From an uncultured Lachnospiraceae bacterium (GTDB lineage Bacteria > Bacillota > Clostridia > Lachnospirales > Lachnospiraceae), in contig CANQSB010000013.1 of the NCBI GenBank assembly GCA_947626435.1, positions 16,188-80,187 on the forward strand: a stretch of 64,000 nucleotides of DNA. Reading direction: 5' to 3'. The stretch's first letter is position 1. Every line of letters starts with the position of its first letter. Below the pieces are notes generated by a model. That model ran no database searches. It had not been told where the DNA came from and worked only from the letters and a program-made list of their open reading frames with translations. This document shows, piece by piece, positions 16,614 to 24,462 of the stretch. Made by a program: the position numbers and the translations under genes.

Positions 16614-17954
16614 ATGATGCCAGATAAAAATACCGTAACAAAGACAATAGTACAGCATAGTTATGCGCTGACGGAAGAGAAGGTTTCATTTTTAAAAGGA
16701 ATCGCGCAGGACTATTCAAAGGTTAAAAATTATGTTTATCGGCGATATTCGGGCATACGCAATGTAAACAGGCTTACCCCTGTATATACTGTCCTTAATG
16801 AGATGCGCGTATGCGGCTTAAGACAGCAGCTTGATTTTCCGGTTGTATATTATGAGCTTGCCGTGGCTGATGCGGTAACAGATATCAAGAGCAATTGGAG
16901 CATAGTAAAAAATAAAATAATCGACCTGATTAATGCAAATGAGAACCTCACGCATGACGACAGAGTTTATATATGCACCGTGTTTAAGATGAATGGCGTA
17001 TTTTCGGCTGTTTTAAACGGTGAAGATTATGAAATGCCAAATAATTCCAAAGATCTTGAAATAAACGTGAAAAAATGCAACAACCTGATCCGCAGGCTTG
17101 TGCGAAAATATATAAGTGTTCCCAAAACGGAGAACACAGACTCATTTAAAGTATCGCCGAATGGCTATAAATATAAGGATGGCGGTATATATCTTGTCAG
17201 CAGGATGCCGAGACAGAGGGTGTTTCTGCCGCTTAAGGATAACAGGATATCTGACAGGCAGATACTTATTACGCTTAAAGGGCAGCAGGCGTTTCTGACA
17301 GTGCCCGTTGAAACAAGGATAAAACAGCATGATGATTACACCAATACAGTGTACATATATATCGGGAACAGGGATATGATTACTCTGTCCAACGGAAATA
17401 TTTATGGAGCAGACCTTGAAAGCATAGTATATACGGAGACTGTGCGGCTGGACTTGAAAAACAGGGAGCGCGCCGCTCTTGTGAGAAATTACGAGAAACA
17501 GGCGGCGGATGGAAAAAATGACAAAGCCGCAAATATTGAGCGCAATAATCTCGGCAGGAAAAAGTATGACAGCATGAAAGCGCGGAGAAGGGCAAAGACA
17601 CAGGACTTTATCAATACGGAAATTAACAGGATGCTGCAGACGGAAAAACCCTCGCACATTGTGGTGACGAAGCCCGTACAAAAAAACAGGACAAAGTCCT
17701 ATTCGAGAACTGCGAACCTGAAAATGAGCAGGAGTTTCAGCGCATATGTCAGACAGCGGCTGGCATTTAAATGTCAGGTCAATTCCATAACACTCACAGA
17801 GATCAATTCAAAGGGAACGGGAAGTGTGTGCTGTGTATGCGGCGGACAGGGAAAAAGACTGAAGGATAAATTTACCTGTGAAGTATGCGGCAATGAGACT
17901 ACGATAGCTTTAAATTCCGCCAAAAATATCGAAAAGAAGTTTAATCAAAAATGA
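16614..17954 (+). CDS. Nuclease-dead TnpB-family (OrfB/IS1341) protein, candidate RNA-guided DNA binder
   Basis: 446 residues from ATG 16614 (ATG 16617 also possible; AGCAGGAA upstream). The N-terminal 200 residues have the TnpB wedge/REC-like layout (YSKVKNYVYRRYSGI, then LRQQLDFPVVYYELA). RuvC-like segments follow and a zinc ribbon is intact (Cys406/409/422/425). All three catalytic acids are missing. The usual GIDxG is VYIYIG with Tyr249, the usual IVxED is IVVTK with Thr352, and the usual DxNAAxNI is ALNSAKNI with Ala432. The fold-defining residues around them remain, and the frame is intact, so it is maintained rather than decaying. Nuclease-dead TnpB relatives (TldR) are known RNA-guided repressors; the same role here is inference. 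Confidence 0.85.
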   Translation: MMPDKNTVTKTIVQHSYALTEEKVSFLKGIAQDYSKVKNYVYRRYSGIRNVNRLTPVYTVLNEMRVCGLRQQLDFPVVYYELAVADAVTDIKSNWSIVKNKIIDLINANENLTHDDRVYICTVFKMNGVFSAVLNGEDYEMPNNSKDLEINVKKCNNLIRRLVRKYISVPKTENTDSFKVSPNGYKYKDGGIYLVSRMPRQRVFLPLKDNRISDRQILITLKGQQAFLTVPVETRIKQHDDYTNTVYIYIGNRDMITLSNGNIYGADLESIVYTETVRLDLKNRERAALVRNYEKQAADGKNDKAANIERNNLGRKKYDSMKARRRAKTQDFINTEINRMLQTEKPSHIVVTKPVQKNRTKSYSRTANLKMSRSFSAYVRQRLAFKCQVNSITLTEINSKGTGSVCCVCGGQGKRLKDKFTCEVCGNETTIALNSAKNIEKKFNQK

Positions 17955-18175
17955 TTGAGTCATCAAACCGAAGAATAAGCTGCCAACGGCGGCTTTACCG
18001 AAAGGATCAACGGTAAGATGCTTTAATAAATGGGGAAACTCACAGGCAACAAGTCGGCATTAGCTGAACAGGATAGTTTTCGCGTATGCCATGACCGCGA
18101 CCTGAAAAAACGCGGAGCGAAGTGAAGGCATCGCCTTCACAGACGTATGCGGCATCGCCGAGTGCGTCGCGATAA
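17955..18175 (+). ncRNA. Highly structured non-coding segment, candidate guide-RNA scaffold
   Basis: The 270 bases between the dead TnpB stop and the next gene start contain a series of perfect or near-perfect hairpins. AAGCTGCC/GGCGGCTT with an AAC loop is at 17977-17995, and TTTACCG/CGGTAAG at 17994-18017. CCGCG/CGCGG is at 18095-18115, and GTGAAGGC/GCCTTCAC with an ATC loop at 18122-18140. GACG/CGTC enclosing CGGC/GCCG is at 18142-18168. TnpB and TldR guide RNAs are made from exactly this position, 3' of the protein gene. Neither the scaffold end nor the guide can be fixed by eye. The last two hairpins share GGCATCGCC. Confidence 0.5.
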
Positions 18176-18224
18176 TCCTTATGATATAAGTAAGGAAAGA
18201 CTTTCAAAAAATCGGGGTAAGGTT

Positions 18225-19571
18225 ATGAGAAAGGCACAGAAGGAACTGGCTAAGAATTTAATAAAACTGCTGGAGCAGACGCATGACCAAATAAGGAATG
18301 ACATCGAAAAACAGGATGTTCAGGATGCCCTTATGCTTTTGGCGGATTGTCAGGAAAAGGCGATTGAGCTCGGGACTATGATAGAAAAGTCCGAGGGAGA
18401 TGGCCGTAAAGCCGTGTCTATGCTTGAGGAATACTGCGAGATGGCGTATCAGATTTATGATAAGCTCTCGAACGGAGAGGAAGTTGGCGCTAATAAGGCT
18501 TACAAGACTTTAAGGCAGCAGATAGTGAGAGTGTCAAACAGCGTGGCTAATGACATTGTGGTGAGGAAAGAGGTCGTGTTTATACCTTACAAGGCTTCGA
18601 TGTGGGACAGCCTTGAGAGTGTATGGAGAGCAGCGGATGTTGATGCGGAATGTGATGCGTATGTTGTGCCTATACCATATTATGATAAGAACCCTGACGG
18701 GAGCCTGAAGGAGTGGCATTATGAGATAGATGAATACCCGAAGGATGTGCCTGTAGTGGATTACAGGGAGTATGATTTTGAAGGAAGGCATCCTGATGTT
18801 ATATACTTCCATAATCCATATGATAATTATAATCTCGTGACGAGCGTGGAACCGTTTTTTTATACGGAGAATTTAAGGAAGTATGCGGACAAGCTGGTTT
18901 ACATACCGTATTTTGTGTTGGACGAGATTTCACCTGATGATGATGCAGCGATACGAGGGATGGCGCATTTCTGCACAACGCCCGGAGTAGTGAATGCCGA
19001 CGAGGTTATCGTGCAGTCGGAGGATATGAAGAAGGTGTATGTGAAGGTGCTTTCCGAAAAGTATGGTGAGGAGAGCAGGAAGGTATGGGAGGAGAAGATA
19101 CTCGGGCTTGGTTCGCCTAAGCTTGATAAGGTGGCGAATACGAGGAAAGAGGAGCTTGAGATACCGCGGGAGTGGAGACGAATAATTGAAAAGCCTGACG
19201 GAAGTTGGAAGAAGATAGTCTTTTATAATACAAGTATTGCGGCGTTATTGGAGCATAATGAGAAGATGCTTGAGAAGATGAAAGACGTGTTTCGTATCTT
19301 TGAGGAAAATAAAGATGAAGTGGCGCTGCTGTGGAGACCGCATCCTTTGATAAAGAGTACGGTGGAGGCTATGAGACCTAAGCTTTGGGAGGAGTATGAG
19401 AAGATTGTTGAGGAATACAAGGCTGAAGGCTGGGGGATATATGATGATACGGCTGACGTGGACAGGGCTGTGGTGATTAGTGATGCGTATTATGGGGATG
19501 GGAGCAGCGTGGTGCAGATGTATAAGAGGACTGGGAAGCCGATTATGGTGCAGAATGTGGATGTAGTATAG
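18225..19571 (+). CDS. CDP-glycerol glycerophosphotransferase-like GT-B protein
   Basis: Start set at ATG 18225 (MRKAQKELAKNL) after CGGGGTAAGG; an upstream in-frame extension to 18147 runs through the structured non-coding stretch and is unlikely. 448 residues. An N-terminal helical region of about 120 residues is followed by a GT-B-like fold: VVFIPYKASMWDSLESVW near residue 128, ALLWRPHPLIKS near 370, and ISDAYYGDGSSVVQMYKRTGKPIM at the C-terminus. The last two are like the nucleotide-binding half of TagB/TagF and related glycan transferases. Likely the first gene of the surface-glycan island; donor and acceptor are unknown. Confidence 0.65.
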   Translation: MRKAQKELAKNLIKLLEQTHDQIRNDIEKQDVQDALMLLADCQEKAIELGTMIEKSEGDGRKAVSMLEEYCEMAYQIYDKLSNGEEVGANKAYKTLRQQIVRVSNSVANDIVVRKEVVFIPYKASMWDSLESVWRAADVDAECDAYVVPIPYYDKNPDGSLKEWHYEIDEYPKDVPVVDYREYDFEGRHPDVIYFHNPYDNYNLVTSVEPFFYTENLRKYADKLVYIPYFVLDEISPDDDAAIRGMAHFCTTPGVVNADEVIVQSEDMKKVYVKVLSEKYGEESRKVWEEKILGLGSPKLDKVANTRKEELEIPREWRRIIEKPDGSWKKIVFYNTSIAALLEHNEKMLEKMKDVFRIFEENKDEVALLWRPHPLIKSTVEAMRPKLWEEYEKIVEEYKAEGWGIYDDTADVDRAVVISDAYYGDGSSVVQMYKRTGKPIMVQNVDVV

Positions 19572-19637
19572 TAGCATTATTGCATAATTTGTACATAAAG
19601 AATATATGCTCTGCTGTTTATGAATAGGGTAATGGAT

Positions 19638-20615
19638 ATGAAGATATTAGTTACAGGCGCAGACGGTTTTATAGGAAGCCATCTGACGGAAGAGTTAGTA
19701 AAAAAAGGGTATAAGGTAAGAACTTTTGTATACTATAATTCGTTCAATACTTGGGGATGGCTTGATATACTGCCTGACAGCATTATGGAGAATGTAGAGA
19801 TATTTCAGGGGGATATCAGAGATCCAAACGGAGTTGAAGAAGCGGCTAAAGGTATGGATGCAGTTTTTCATCTGGCAGCTTTGATAGCAATTCCGTTTAG
19901 CTATTATTCGCCTGACACATATGTTGATACGAATATAAAGGGAACGTTGAATATACTGCAGGCTGCCCGAAAACAAAATTTAAAGAGGGTATTGATTACG
20001 TCTACATCAGAAGTTTATGGCACAGCGCAATATGTTCCAATTGATGAAAAGCACCCTTTTCAGGGGCAATCACCGTATTCGGCTACTAAAATAGCGGCTG
20101 ACAGATTGGCAGAGAGTTTTTATCGTTCGTTTGGACTGCCTGTTACAATAGTACGCCCGTTTAATACATATGGACCAAGGCAGTCGGCAAGGGCGGTTAT
20201 TCCTACGATTATCACACAACTTCTGAGTGGAAGAACAGAGATTAAGCTTGGTTCTCTCACACCGACAAGAGACTTTAATTATGTAAAAGATACAGTAAAT
20301 GGATTTATTTCAATATATGAATCGGATAAAACGATAGGCGAAGAAATTAATATAGCTACACAAAAAGAAATATCAATAGGCGACATGGCAAAAGAGCTAA
20401 TTAAGCAGATTAACCCCAACGCTCAAATTGTCTGTGATGAGCAAAGGCTGAGACCTGAAAAAAGTGAAGTCAACAGGCTGTTGGGATGTAATGAAAAAAT
20501 AATGCGCCTGACAGGCTGGAAACCGCAATATGATTTGGAAAAAGGACTCGCCGAAACAATATCTTTTTTTGAGACCAATATAAATAAATATAAAGCGAAT
20601 ATTTACAATATTTAG
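19638..20615 (+). CDS. legB: LegB-like NDP-N-acetylglucosamine 4,6-dehydratase (SDR)
   Basis: ATG 19638 is preceded by AGGGT at suitable distance; ATGs at 19620 and 19632 are alternatives. 325 residues of the extended SDR family with TGADGFIGSHL near residue 8, the catalytic TSTSEVYG, and YSATKIAAD with the Tyr-x3-Lys pair near 155. RPFNTYGPRQSARAVIPTI and KLGSLTPTRDFNYVKDT are signatures of the LegB/EDH_00030 subgroup. This enzyme makes the 4-keto-6-deoxy intermediate of legionaminic-acid-type pathways. It opens a run of sialic-acid-like synthesis genes. Confidence 0.83.
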   Translation: MKILVTGADGFIGSHLTEELVKKGYKVRTFVYYNSFNTWGWLDILPDSIMENVEIFQGDIRDPNGVEEAAKGMDAVFHLAALIAIPFSYYSPDTYVDTNIKGTLNILQAARKQNLKRVLITSTSEVYGTAQYVPIDEKHPFQGQSPYSATKIAADRLAESFYRSFGLPVTIVRPFNTYGPRQSARAVIPTIITQLLSGRTEIKLGSLTPTRDFNYVKDTVNGFISIYESDKTIGEEINIATQKEISIGDMAKELIKQINPNAQIVCDEQRLRPEKSEVNRLLGCNEKIMRLTGWKPQYDLEKGLAETISFFETNINKYKANIYNI

Positions 20616-20658
20616 GGTCGTATTTCGCGGATAAGAACAGAAATGAGAATATAGCGCT

Positions 20659-21747
20659 ATGAATATAGAAGTAAATGTATTAAACGACATAGCAGACAAT
20701 ATCATATATGAGACTGAAAATCTGAAAACGGCATTGGAGACACTTGAAAGAGCCTTTTTTAAGGTGTTGTTTGTAATTAATCGTGAAGATATATTTGTTG
20801 CCGCAATGACGGATGCGGATGTCAGAAGGGCAATTTTAGCAGGAGCGTTACTGGAAAGCCCTATTTCACAAGTTGCTAATTATCACCCTAAATATATGAA
20901 GTATGATGATATAAATCTGGCAAAACAGTTTTTAGAGAAAGTGACAGCGTTGCCTGTTATTGATGAAAATGGGAAAATTGTAAAAATATATACAAGGGCT
21001 TATAAAAGACCTATTGGCGATATTGATAAACTGAATCTCCCGGTAGTTATTATGGCGGGTGGAAAAGGAACGAGATTATATCCATATACCAAGATATTAC
21101 CTAAACCACTGATTCCCATTGCAGACATACCAATTTCTGAAAGAATCATACAGATGTTCCAAAAAATGGGATGTGATGAATTTCATATGATTGTTAATTA
21201 TAAAAAGAGTATGATTAAAGCTTATTTTAATGACATTGACTGCCAATATAACTTAAAATTCTGGGATGAAACAGAGCCGCTTGGTACAGGCGGTGGTTTG
21301 ATATTTTTGAGGGACAGTATAAGCAGTACGTTTATTTTGACAAACTGTGACATAATTATTCTGGATGATGTCAGAAAGATAGTGAAGCATCACAGAGAAG
21401 CAGGAAATAAAGTAACAATGGTATGTTCGTTAAAAAATTATGAGATACCATATGGCATTGTGAAATTTTCAGAAGGAGGAGACATCAAATCCTTTGAGGA
21501 AAAACCCAAGATGTCATTTTTCACAAATACAGGATATTATATTTTGGAAAAAGATGTTTTTAAATACATATGTGACGCTGAGAAAGCAGATATGCCTGAA
21601 ATTATTGAAAAAATGAGGCAGTCGGGAGAAAAAGTCGGAATTTATCCTATTGGGGAAAATTCATGGCTTGATATGGGGCAGTTTGACACTATGGATAGCA
21701 TGGAGGTCAAAATAAAGGGAATGAATATGTGTTTGTGGGATGCTTGA
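20659..21747 (+). CDS. Sugar-1-phosphate nucleotidyltransferase with N-terminal CBS domains (PtmE-like)
   Basis: 362 residues. Residues 1-115 are a CBS-domain pair (AAMTDADVRRAILAG, then VTALPVIDENGKIVKI). Residues 125-355 are a nucleotidyltransferase with VVIMAGGKGTRLYPYTK, LPKPLIPIADIP, and FILTNCDIIIL carrying the metal-binding Asp. This CBS-NTP-transferase architecture matches PtmE, which makes GDP-glucosamine in the Campylobacter legionaminic-acid route. Here it probably supplies the NDP-amino sugar for LegB; the nucleotide used is not visible from sequence. Confidence 0.8.
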   Translation: MNIEVNVLNDIADNIIYETENLKTALETLERAFFKVLFVINREDIFVAAMTDADVRRAILAGALLESPISQVANYHPKYMKYDDINLAKQFLEKVTALPVIDENGKIVKIYTRAYKRPIGDIDKLNLPVVIMAGGKGTRLYPYTKILPKPLIPIADIPISERIIQMFQKMGCDEFHMIVNYKKSMIKAYFNDIDCQYNLKFWDETEPLGTGGGLIFLRDSISSTFILTNCDIIILDDVRKIVKHHREAGNKVTMVCSLKNYEIPYGIVKFSEGGDIKSFEEKPKMSFFTNTGYYILEKDVFKYICDAEKADMPEIIEKMRQSGEKVGIYPIGENSWLDMGQFDTMDSMEVKIKGMNMCLWDA

Positions 21748-21827
21748 ATAATTTAATAACTATTATGTTTGGCGGTACATCAAAATAGGAAAGAAATACT
21801 TTATAGGTATGTGGGGAGACATATGTC

Positions 21828-22772
21828 ATGATAAAGATAGGATATTTTGCAGATGGTCCATGGGCGCATAAGGCGTTTGATAAAATTATGGCTGATGCAT
21901 CTATAAAAATTGTTTTTATGACAGTCAGGTATGATAAGCGTGACAATATTTTGCTGCAGAAAGCTGAAGAGAATAGTATACCGATAGAGCTTAGCGCTAA
22001 TATCAATTCACAGGAGTTTATTGACAGAATTAAAGAATATGGAGCTGACTTGTTTGTGTCGATGTCATTTAACCAGATTTTCAAGAAGCAGATGATAAAT
22101 CTGCCCAAATATAAAACCATAAACTGCCATGCCGGAAAGCTTCCGTTTTACAGAGGCAGGAATATACTTAATTGGGTATTGATTAATGACGAGAAGGAGT
22201 TCGGTATTACTGCTCATTATATGGATGAAGGAATAGATACAGGAGATATTATAGTACAGGAAACATATCCTATCACAGATAATGATGACTATGGCACTCT
22301 GCTTGAAAGGGCATATGACGGATGTGCAGATGTTCTGTATAGGGCTATTAAACTGATTCAAGATAATAAAGTGGAGCGGATTAGCCAGTATGATATTGAT
22401 CCTGTTGGAATGTATTGTGGTATGAGAGTGCCGGGGGATGAAATAATAGATTGGAATCAAAGCAGCAGAGAAATATTTAATTTCATCAGAGCTTTGGCAT
22501 TACCTGGTCCTCAGGCTGTTTCGTGGATTAATGGAAAGAAAATAAGCATTAATCGGGCAAGAATGGTTCATGGAAGCTGCATATATAAGAATACAACAGG
22601 TCAGATTGTAGGAAAAACGGATGGTGGCTTTTATGTAAAAACAAAAGATACGATTTTGGAAGTAGTTGATTATGTTTATGATGGTAAGATAAAAATAGGA
22701 GATAGATTACAAAATACGGGGGGGGGGTATAACACTCTAGGAATTATGCCTCATCGGGGGTGTGCGGCATGA
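21828..22772 (+). CDS. Formyltransferase of the methionyl-tRNA/sugar formyltransferase family
   Basis: 314 residues; GGGGAG lies 10 bases before ATG 21828. The Formyl_trans_N domain shows the catalytic Asn-His pair in INCHAGKLPFYRGRN near residue 100 and Asp in MDEGIDTGDI near 137; a C-terminal barrel follows. In this setting it most likely N-formylates a 4-amino-4,6-dideoxy sugar with N10-formyltetrahydrofolate. A ten-G run (22718-22727) lies 15 codons before the stop and could shift the C-terminus. The TGA overlaps the next ATG (ATGA). Confidence 0.82.
   Translation: MIKIGYFADGPWAHKAFDKIMADASIKIVFMTVRYDKRDNILLQKAEENSIPIELSANINSQEFIDRIKEYGADLFVSMSFNQIFKKQMINLPKYKTINCHAGKLPFYRGRNILNWVLINDEKEFGITAHYMDEGIDTGDIIVQETYPITDNDDYGTLLERAYDGCADVLYRAIKLIQDNKVERISQYDIDPVGMYCGMRVPGDEIIDWNQSSREIFNFIRALALPGPQAVSWINGKKISINRARMVHGSCIYKNTTGQIVGKTDGGFYVKTKDTILEVVDYVYDGKIKIGDRLQNTGGGYNTLGIMPHRGCAA
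22718..22727 (+). repeat. Homopolymeric G10 tract
   Basis: Ten consecutive G residues inside the 3' end of the formyltransferase gene. Slippage by one base would replace the last 15 residues and uncouple the ATGA overlap with the next gene. No other G run this long was noticed in the window. Confidence 0.9.
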
Positions 22773-23461
22773 ATGCAGCACAGAATCTGAAGCCATGGAA
22801 TGGATTGCCGTTACTTATTTTTGGAACATCAGGAATTTCAAAGGAAGTCAAGAATGTAATTGATGAAATTAATGCTGAAAATCCTGTGGATGTTTATGAA
22901 ATTATTGGATTTGTTTCTGAATGTAAAAAAGACGTAGGAAGCATTATATCTGAATGCGGAGTAGTGTGTTGCGATGAGGATTTTGAAGATTATATAAAAG
23001 AGTATGTTCAGCTCGGCGTGGTGATACCATTAGGGACACCTGCCATAAAAAAGAAAATTGTAGAAAAAATAGCTGCTTATCCCAATTTAGTATATCCTAA
23101 TATCATTTCGCCATCAGCTAAAATAATGGACAAGCATACTGTTGAAATGGGAGTAGGAAATATTATATGCAGTGGGTGTATTTTAACTACCGAGATTAAA
23201 ATAGGCAGTTTTAATCTGATTAATATTAATTCCACAATAGGACACAACGTAATAATAGGAAATTATGGAGTAATTAATCCTCTTGCTTCTGTGTCGGGTG
23301 GAGTTAAGGTAGCGGATGAGGTACTTCTTGGGGCGGGATGTGCTGTGAAGCAAGGGATATCAGTAGGGAAAAAGAGTATTGTGGGATTGGGAGCAATAAT
23401 AGTGAAAGATGTTGATGAAGACTCTGTAATGATATGCAAAGCGGCTGAAAGGAAAAAATGA
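22769..23461 (+). CDS. NeuD/LegH-like sugar O/N-acyltransferase (left-handed beta-helix)
   Basis: Start set at ATG 22769, coupled to the previous stop; an in-frame GTG at 22760 is less likely. About 230 residues. An N-terminal PglD-type Rossmann part (LLIFGTSGISKEVKNVIDE) is followed by a hexapeptide-repeat beta-helix from about residue 110 (HTVEMGVGNIICSGCI, then GHNVIIGNYGVINPLASVSG with the usual catalytic His). This is the PglD/NeuD/LegH architecture that acetylates amino sugars or sialic-acid-like sugars. The stop overlaps the NeuB start. Confidence 0.8.
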   Translation: MNAAQNLKPWNGLPLLIFGTSGISKEVKNVIDEINAENPVDVYEIIGFVSECKKDVGSIISECGVVCCDEDFEDYIKEYVQLGVVIPLGTPAIKKKIVEKIAAYPNLVYPNIISPSAKIMDKHTVEMGVGNIICSGCILTTEIKIGSFNLININSTIGHNVIIGNYGVINPLASVSGGVKVADEVLLGAGCAVKQGISVGKKSIVGLGAIIVKDVDEDSVMICKAAERKK

Positions 23462-24462
23462 TGGACAAAGGAATATTTATAATTGCCGAGGCAGGAGTAA
23501 ACCACAATGGTGATATAAATATTGCCAAGCAGCTTGTGGATGCGGCTGTGGAGGCAAGAGCGGATGCTGTGAAGTTTCAAACGTTTATTGGTGAAAAATG
23601 CGTTTCTTCAAAGGCAGAAAAGGCGGCATACCAAAAACAGACGGTTGGGGAAGCTGGCAGTCAGCTTGATATGATAAAAAAGCTGGAGCTGCCACAGGAT
23701 GCTTTCTGTGTGTTAAAGGAATATTGTGAGAAGAAGAAAATCAAGTTTATGTCTACTGCTTTTGATATTGACAGCGCTATGTTTTTGAATGATATAGGAG
23801 TTGATGTTTTCAAGATACCTTCTGGAGAGATAACAAATTATCCATTATTAAAAATAATAGGGCAGTTCAAAAAAAGAGTGATTATGTCTACAGGTATGAG
23901 TGAAATTCCTGAAATAAAAGCTGCTATTGATATATTAAAACAATATGGAACTAATGACATATCAGTCCTGCATTGCAACACACAGTACCCTACACCAATG
24001 GAGGATGTTAATCTGAAAGCTATGCAGCAGCTAAGGAATGAACTGGACTTGCCTATAGGATATTCTGATCATACCTTGGGAATTGAGGTGGCGATTGCAG
24101 CAGCCGCGTTGGGAGCAGAAATCATTGAAAAGCATTTTACTATGGACAGAAATATGGAAGGTCCGGATCACCAGGCGAGTCTTGAGCCTGACGAGCTAAA
24201 AAAAATGGTTGCGGGAATACGTAACATAGAAAAAGCGCTTGGCGACGGTATAAAAAGAGTATCGCCATCAGAAAAGGAAAACCTTAATATAGTCAGAAAG
24301 AGCATTGTAGCTTTAGTGGCGATAAATAAAGGTGATGTGTTTACAGAGGATAATATCACAGTAAAGCGACCTGGTAATGGCATTTCGCCAATGAGATGGA
24401 ATGAGGTTATTGGAAAGAAAGCAGCGAGGAACTTTGAAGCAGATGAGCTGATTGAAATATGA
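23458..24462 (+). CDS. neuB: N-acylneuraminate/legionaminate synthase
   Basis: 334 residues. The NeuB TIM barrel has IAEAGVNHNGD near residue 9, DAVKFQTF near 36, FKIPSGEITNYPLL near 120, SVLHCNTQYPTP near 160 and GYSDHTLG near 190. The C-terminal 60 residues are the SAF antifreeze-like domain (GDVFTEDNITVKRPGNGI). It condenses phosphoenolpyruvate with an N-acyl hexosamine to give a nonulosonic acid. Neighbouring LegB and PtmE homologs suggest a legionaminate (LegI-like) product. Overlaps both neighbours by ATGA junctions. Confidence 0.92.
   Translation: MMDKGIFIIAEAGVNHNGDINIAKQLVDAAVEARADAVKFQTFIGEKCVSSKAEKAAYQKQTVGEAGSQLDMIKKLELPQDAFCVLKEYCEKKKIKFMSTAFDIDSAMFLNDIGVDVFKIPSGEITNYPLLKIIGQFKKRVIMSTGMSEIPEIKAAIDILKQYGTNDISVLHCNTQYPTPMEDVNLKAMQQLRNELDLPIGYSDHTLGIEVAIAAAALGAEIIEKHFTMDRNMEGPDHQASLEPDELKKMVAGIRNIEKALGDGIKRVSPSEKENLNIVRKSIVALVAINKGDVFTEDNITVKRPGNGISPMRWNEVIGKKAARNFEADELIEI

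Noticed and set aside
15823..17954. Active IS607-type transposon (serine transposase plus TnpB)
   Set aside because: The recombinase has its catalytic domain first and DNA-binding domain last, unlike IS607 TnpA, and the TnpB-like protein lacks all catalytic acids. No clear element ends were found.
18147..18224. N-terminal extension of the first glycan transferase gene
   Set aside because: It crosses the perfect hairpins of the structured stretch, gives an Arg-rich sequence without family match, and a better start with ribosome binding site is at 18225.
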